The notes under the pieces were generated by a model. It was not told the origin of the DNA. It saw only the letters and a list, made by a program, of their open reading frames with translations, and did no database searches. From assembly GCA_020024645.1 (NCBI GenBank), contig JAHHTN010000032.1:1-19129 (forward strand): a stretch of 19,129 bases of DNA, written 5' to 3'. Numbering within the stretch: the first letter of the stretch is position 1; each line of letters opens with the position of its first letter. The position numbers were made by a program, and so were the translations under genes. Source of the stretch: Faecalimonas sp. Its GTDB lineage: Bacteria; Bacillota; Clostridia; Lachnospirales; Lachnospiraceae. Shown piece by piece: positions 15,690 through 19,129 of this stretch.

Positions 15690-15953
15690 TTGGCTAATAT
15701 TAAATCTGCTAAAAAGAGAATCTTAGTAAACGAAACAAGAGCTGCTAGAAATAAAGCAATTAAATCTAAAGTTAAAACTTGCATCAAAAAAGTTGAAGCT
15801 GCTGTTGTTGCTAATGATAAAGCAGCTGCTACAGAAGCATTAAAAGTTGCTATCGTTGAAATCAACAAAGCAGGTAGCAAAGGTGTTTATCATAAAAATA
15901 CTACTGCAAGAAAAGTTTCTCGTTTAACAAAAGCAGTTAACGGGATTATGTAA
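15690..15953 (+). CDS. rpsT: 30S ribosomal protein S20
   Basis: S20 is a primary 16S rRNA-binding protein. The 87-residue product has the typical length, the ANIKSAKKRI start, and the Lys/Arg/Ala-rich three-helix composition, ending near KVSRLTKAVN. The start is a TTG at 15690: GGAGGTG (15677-15683) lies six bases upstream, and the following residues match the family start exactly. The in-frame ATG at 15603 lies inside the promoter and would add 29 unconserved residues. E. coli rpsT also uses UUG, which there is tied to autogenous control. It is the only plus-strand gene in the window, divergent from gpr and convergent with nrdB. Confidence 0.97.
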   Translation: MANIKSAKKRILVNETRAARNKAIKSKVKTCIKKVEAAVVANDKAAATEALKVAIVEINKAGSKGVYHKNTTARKVSRLTKAVNGIM

Positions 15954-15973
15954 TCAGTTAATTGAATAAATAT

Positions 15974-16005
15974 AAGGGATTGTCCAATTGGTACAATCCC
16001 TTTTT
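15974..16005 (+). terminator. rpsT terminator, probably shared with nrdB
   Basis: A ten-pair stem (15974-15983 with 15993-16002) with a nine-base loop is followed on the plus strand by a run of five T from 16001. On the minus strand the same stem is followed by a T-rich but interrupted tract, so it may also stop nrdAB transcripts; the nrdB stop codon is only about 20 bases away. Confidence 0.85.
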
Positions 16006-16024
16006 ATATGCTTTTCGTTATGCT

Positions 16025-17068
16025 TTATAAATCATCTATTAACGCACTACTTTTTGCATATGCTGTACTTCTCGCCTCAAAGAAGTCTGTTTTAATGGCA
16101 TTTGCATTTGCATACTGACTAACCCATTTCATACTATTTGGCTCTTCTTCATGCCCTTCATAAATCGGTTCAAAACCAAGATTACTACATCTTAAGTTTC
16201 CTAGATATTGTATATAATCAGTAATCATTTTTTTACTCAGTCCTTGCACATCATCACCAATCACATAATGTCCCCATTTTATTTCCTGTTCACATCCCTC
16301 TTTTATCATCTGACAATAACGTTCGATATCTACTTCACAGAATAAATTTGGTTCTTCTTGCTTTAATTCTAATAAAATATTTCTAAATAACCATAAATGT
16401 GTATTCTCATCTCTATTAATATAACGAATCTCCTGTACAGAACCTGGCATCAGATTATTTCTTCCTAAATTATAGAAAAACATAAATCCACTATAAAAAT
16501 AAATTCCTTCCAAAATATAATTAGCTACAATAGTATTCACAAGCATTTTTTTGCTCTTTTCTTCTTGAAATCTATTATAAAGATTACCTATAAACTCATT
16601 TCTTTTTAAAAGATGCTCATCCTCTTTCCACTGGTAAAGCACCTCATTTCTCTCCTGCGGTTCACAAATTGTATCCAACATATAACTATAACTTTGGCTA
16701 TGCACTGCTTCTTGAAACAACTGAATAGAAAGACAAAGGTTAATTTCATTAGCAGTAATATATTCACCTATATTAGGAAGATTTGCAGTCTGAATACTAT
16801 CTAGGAAAATCAAAAATGATAGTATTTTATTATATGCTCTTTTTTCTGGATGTGGTAATTTTATATAATCTTTTATATCCACCCCTAAATTAATTTCCTC
16901 TGGAATCCAAAAATTATTCATAGTCTGTCTATACCAATCACTCACCCAGGTATACTTCATATTATTAAAATCATTTAGATTCGTTGTATTCCCACCTATC
17001 AATTTTCTTTTTCGTACATCCACATCTCCTTTCGGATTAAATAACGGTCTTTTTTTTAAATCATCCAT
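16025..17068 (-). CDS. nrdB: Class Ia ribonucleotide reductase, beta subunit
   Basis: NrdB holds the diiron-tyrosyl radical that starts ribonucleotide reduction in NrdA. The 347-residue protein keeps every expected ligand: Asp90 in FLDSIQ, Glu120 and His123 in QEAVHS, radical Tyr127 in SQSY, Glu187 in LEGIYF, and Glu221/His224 in NRDENTH. The retained tyrosine argues for a normal oxygen-activated class Ia (or Ib-like metal) radical enzyme, not a Tyr-less class Ic type. The ATG at 17068 has AAGGAG upstream and lies 16 bases after nrdA, so the two form one transcription unit. It ends at the terminator shared with rpsT. Confidence 0.96.
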   Translation of the reverse strand: MDDLKKRPLFNPKGDVDVRKRKLIGGNTTNLNDFNNMKYTWVSDWYRQTMNNFWIPEEINLGVDIKDYIKLPHPEKRAYNKILSFLIFLDSIQTANLPNIGEYITANEINLCLSIQLFQEAVHSQSYSYMLDTICEPQERNEVLYQWKEDEHLLKRNEFIGNLYNRFQEEKSKKMLVNTIVANYILEGIYFYSGFMFFYNLGRNNLMPGSVQEIRYINRDENTHLWLFRNILLELKQEEPNLFCEVDIERYCQMIKEGCEQEIKWGHYVIGDDVQGLSKKMITDYIQYLGNLRCSNLGFEPIYEGHEEEPNSMKWVSQYANANAIKTDFFEARSTAYAKSSALIDDL

Positions 17069-17084
17069 TTTTTTACTCCTTTCA

Positions 17085-19129
17085 CTATGACGAACAAGAC
17101 TCGCACTCCTCTATCTCCAAACTTTTAGATCTAATATAATAAATTGTTTTCACTCCTTTTTCCCACGCAAGAATATACAAATCCAATACTTTGCGAAAGG
17201 TATATTCATTTGTAATATAAAGATTCATACTTTGAGCTTGATCAATATGACGTTGTCGAACCCCACAAGCCCTAACAGTCCAACTTTGATCAATATAATG
17301 TGCATTTTTATATAGCCAATATGTTTCGAATGAAAGTTCAGGCGCCACACGAGGCATTAATCCGTTTTTCTTTTCCTCTAAAAAATATCGATTCATAATT
17401 GGATCTAATCCTGCAGTTGTTCCAGAAATAATACTTGTACTACTTGTTGGTGCTGCTGCAAGCAAGTACCCATTACGAAGTCCTTGCTTTTTCACTTTTT
17501 GACGCAACTGATTCCATTTTCCATCTGTTAATTTTCTTTTCTCAAAATACGCTCCCGTCTGCCAATCACTTCCCTCAAAATATTGATAACTTCCTTTTTC
17601 TTTTGCTAGATTGTTGCTAGTTTCAATCGCTGCGTAGTGAATGCGTGAAAATATTTTTTCTACAAATTCCAAATGTTTTTCACTTTCCCATACAATTCCA
17701 TGTTTAGCAAGCATATGATGATATCCACTAACCCCAAGACCAATCGGTCTATATTTTTCATTATTAATTTTAGCATATGGAACAGGAAAAAAATTCAAAT
17801 CAATCACATTATCAAGTGCTCTCACTACATAACTAGTAATTCTGGAAATTTCTTCTTCGTCTTCCACATCTAAATGTCCTAAGGATAAACTTGCCAAATT
17901 ACATACTACAAACTCTCCTGGTTTTGTAACTGTAACAATAACTGTTTCTCCGTCTGCCGTTTCAATCCTTTCTTCCACTTCTTCAATTCCACTCATATTC
18001 TGCGCAATTTCTGTACAAAGATTACTACAATAAATCATCCCTTTATGGCCATTGGGATTAGCTCGATTCACATGGTCTCTATTAAATGTAAAAGGAGTTC
18101 CTGTTTCCACTGCACTTTTAATAATCAATCTAATGATATCTTTAATTGGAATAATTCGTTTCTCTATCCTTTCATCTGCTATACAATCCAAATATTTTTC
18201 TTTCCACTCAGTTCCGAAAGAATCTTCCAAAGCATATCCTTTCACCGTTAAAATTTCATGCGGACACATCAAATACCAATTTCCTTCTAAATTATCTCTT
18301 GCCTCTTCCCAAAAATAATCTGGATAGCAGACCGCTGGAAATACATCATGCGCTTTCATTCTATCGTCCCCATTATTTGTCCTTAACTTCAAAAATTCTG
18401 GTAAATCTTTATGCCATACATCCAAATAAACCGATACTGCTCCCTGACGAACTCCAAGCTGATCTACTGCAACTGCTGTATCATTCACAAGTCGAATCCA
18501 CCTTATCACTCCACCAGCAGCTCCTTGAAATCCCCGAATAGCACTTCCACTTGCACGTACTTTTCCAAAATACATTCCCATTCCGCCACCAAATTTACTT
18601 ACTTTGGCAAAATTCTCAACACTTCGATAAATACCATTCAAACTATCTGGAACTGTATCAATAAAACAAGACGAAAGTTGATGGTATGGCTTTCTTGCAT
18701 TAGAAAGTGTAGGAGTTGCCATAGTTACTTTCAGTGTACTCAGCATATCATAAAATCTTCTTACCCAAAGTATCCTATTCTTTTTTTCTTTCATAGCAAG
18801 ATGCATTGCAATTCCTAAAAACATTTCCTGTGGTGTTTCAAATGCTACACCTCTTCCATCTCTTATAATATATCGGCTCAACAAAAGTTCTAAACCCGAA
18901 TAATTAAACAGTTTATTTCTATCCGAATCTAAAAAGCCTTCTAGTTCTTCTATTTCTTCTTTTGTATAAGTTTCTAAAATATATTTTCCATAAAGCTCTT
19001 CTTTTGTCAAAAAAACTATCTTTTCATAAAAAGACTTTATTTCATTTTCCTGCATTGTTTTATCTAATTTACACATAAAAGAAAGGAAAAGTATTCTCGC
19101 AGCAATCATTTCCCATTTTGGCGCTTCTT
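17085..19129 (-). CDS. nrdA: Class Ia ribonucleotide reductase, alpha subunit (5' end missing)
   Basis: NrdA reduces ribonucleoside diphosphates to deoxyribonucleotides. The gene runs off the window edge: the frame stays open past the Met at 19109 as EAPKWEMIAARI, which matches the family's internal EAPxxxxxAAR segment. About 75-80 N-terminal residues, holding the ATP cone, are therefore outside. Numbering from that internal Met: Cys148 in SSCF and Cys403 in VVCNLASL form the active-site redox pair; Asn363, Cys365 (thiyl radical) and Glu367 sit in SNLCTEI; Tyr657-Tyr658 belong to the radical transfer path; Cys669 and Cys672 form the C-terminal thioredoxin-reducible pair. It precedes nrdB by 16 bases. 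Upstream control sites such as NrdR boxes are not in view. Confidence 0.96.
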   Translation of the reverse strand, partial: EAPKWEMIAARILFLSFMCKLDKTMQENEIKSFYEKIVFLTKEELYGKYILETYTKEEIEELEGFLDSDRNKLFNYSGLELLLSRYIIRDGRGVAFETPQEMFLGIAMHLAMKEKKNRILWVRRFYDMLSTLKVTMATPTLSNARKPYHQLSSCFIDTVPDSLNGIYRSVENFAKVSKFGGGMGMYFGKVRASGSAIRGFQGAAGGVIRWIRLVNDTAVAVDQLGVRQGAVSVYLDVWHKDLPEFLKLRTNNGDDRMKAHDVFPAVCYPDYFWEEARDNLEGNWYLMCPHEILTVKGYALEDSFGTEWKEKYLDCIADERIEKRIIPIKDIIRLIIKSAVETGTPFTFNRDHVNRANPNGHKGMIYCSNLCTEIAQNMSGIEEVEERIETADGETVIVTVTKPGEFVVCNLASLSLGHLDVEDEEEISRITSYVVRALDNVIDLNFFPVPYAKINNEKYRPIGLGVSGYHHMLAKHGIVWESEKHLEFVEKIFSRIHYAAIETSNNLAKEKGSYQYFEGSDWQTGAYFEKRKLTDGKWNQLRQKVKKQGLRNGYLLAAAPTSSTSIISGTTAGLDPIMNRYFLEEKKNGLMPRVAPELSFETYWLYKNAHYIDQSWTVRACGVRQRHIDQAQSMNLYITNEYTFRKVLDLYILAWEKGVKTIYYIRSKSLEIEECESCSS

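Noticed and set aside
19107..19109. ATG at 19109 as the nrdA start
   Set aside because: The frame continues upstream with residues matching the conserved NrdA interior, and the protein would lack its ATP cone; the true start lies outside the window.

Overview
The window is a low-GC, densely packed stretch of chromosome from a spore-forming member of the Clostridia. Lachnospiraceae is the best guess. This rests on AT-rich codon use, strong GGAGG-type ribosome binding sites, the spore genes gpr and spoIIP, a Firmicutes-type rimP-nusA-ylxR-ylxQ-infB order, and nrnA sitting between rbfA and truB. No mobile element, CRISPR array, tRNA or rRNA is visible, and no intergenic gap exceeds about 190 bases. 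Seventeen of the eighteen genes lie on the minus strand; rpsT is the exception.

Layout, in the direction of minus-strand transcription (high to low coordinates). (1) 19129-16025: nrdA (its 5' end is cut off by the window edge) and nrdB, encoding a class Ia ribonucleotide reductase. (2) 15690-15953, plus strand: rpsT (protein S20), with a consensus promoter, a 5'-UTR hairpin, a UUG start and an intrinsic terminator that it probably shares with the convergent nrdB. (3) 15508-13305: gpr and spoIIP, a sporulation/germination pair divergent from rpsT as in Bacillus. (4) 13224-9050: a type IIA topoisomerase pair (ParE/GyrB-like then ParC/GyrA-like) whose A subunit has no GyrA box, so it is topoisomerase IV-like. 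(5) 8898-611: the translation/transcription-factor operon rimP-nusA-ylxR-ylxQ-infB-rbfA-nrnA-truB-ribF-rpsO, with a promoter and attenuator-like hairpin before rimP, a second promoter before rpsO, and a strong terminator after rpsO. (6) 423-4: a separately promoted single-domain PPC/DUF296 protein of unknown role.

The operon joins ribosome maturation (RimP, RbfA), initiation (IF2), transcription elongation/termination (NusA), RNA-binding accessory proteins (YlxR/RnpM, YlxQ), tRNA modification (TruB), nanoRNA/pAp turnover (NrnA), flavin cofactor synthesis (RibF) and a ribosomal protein (S15). The most interesting signals are not new genes. They are three leader RNAs (before rimP, rpsO and rpsT) that look like autoregulatory devices, an Asn-rich tandem repeat inside IF2, and heavy use of UUG/GUG start codons, which shifts several gene starts from the longest open frame. 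I see no convincing evidence of a new multi-gene system; this is mostly a conserved housekeeping region.
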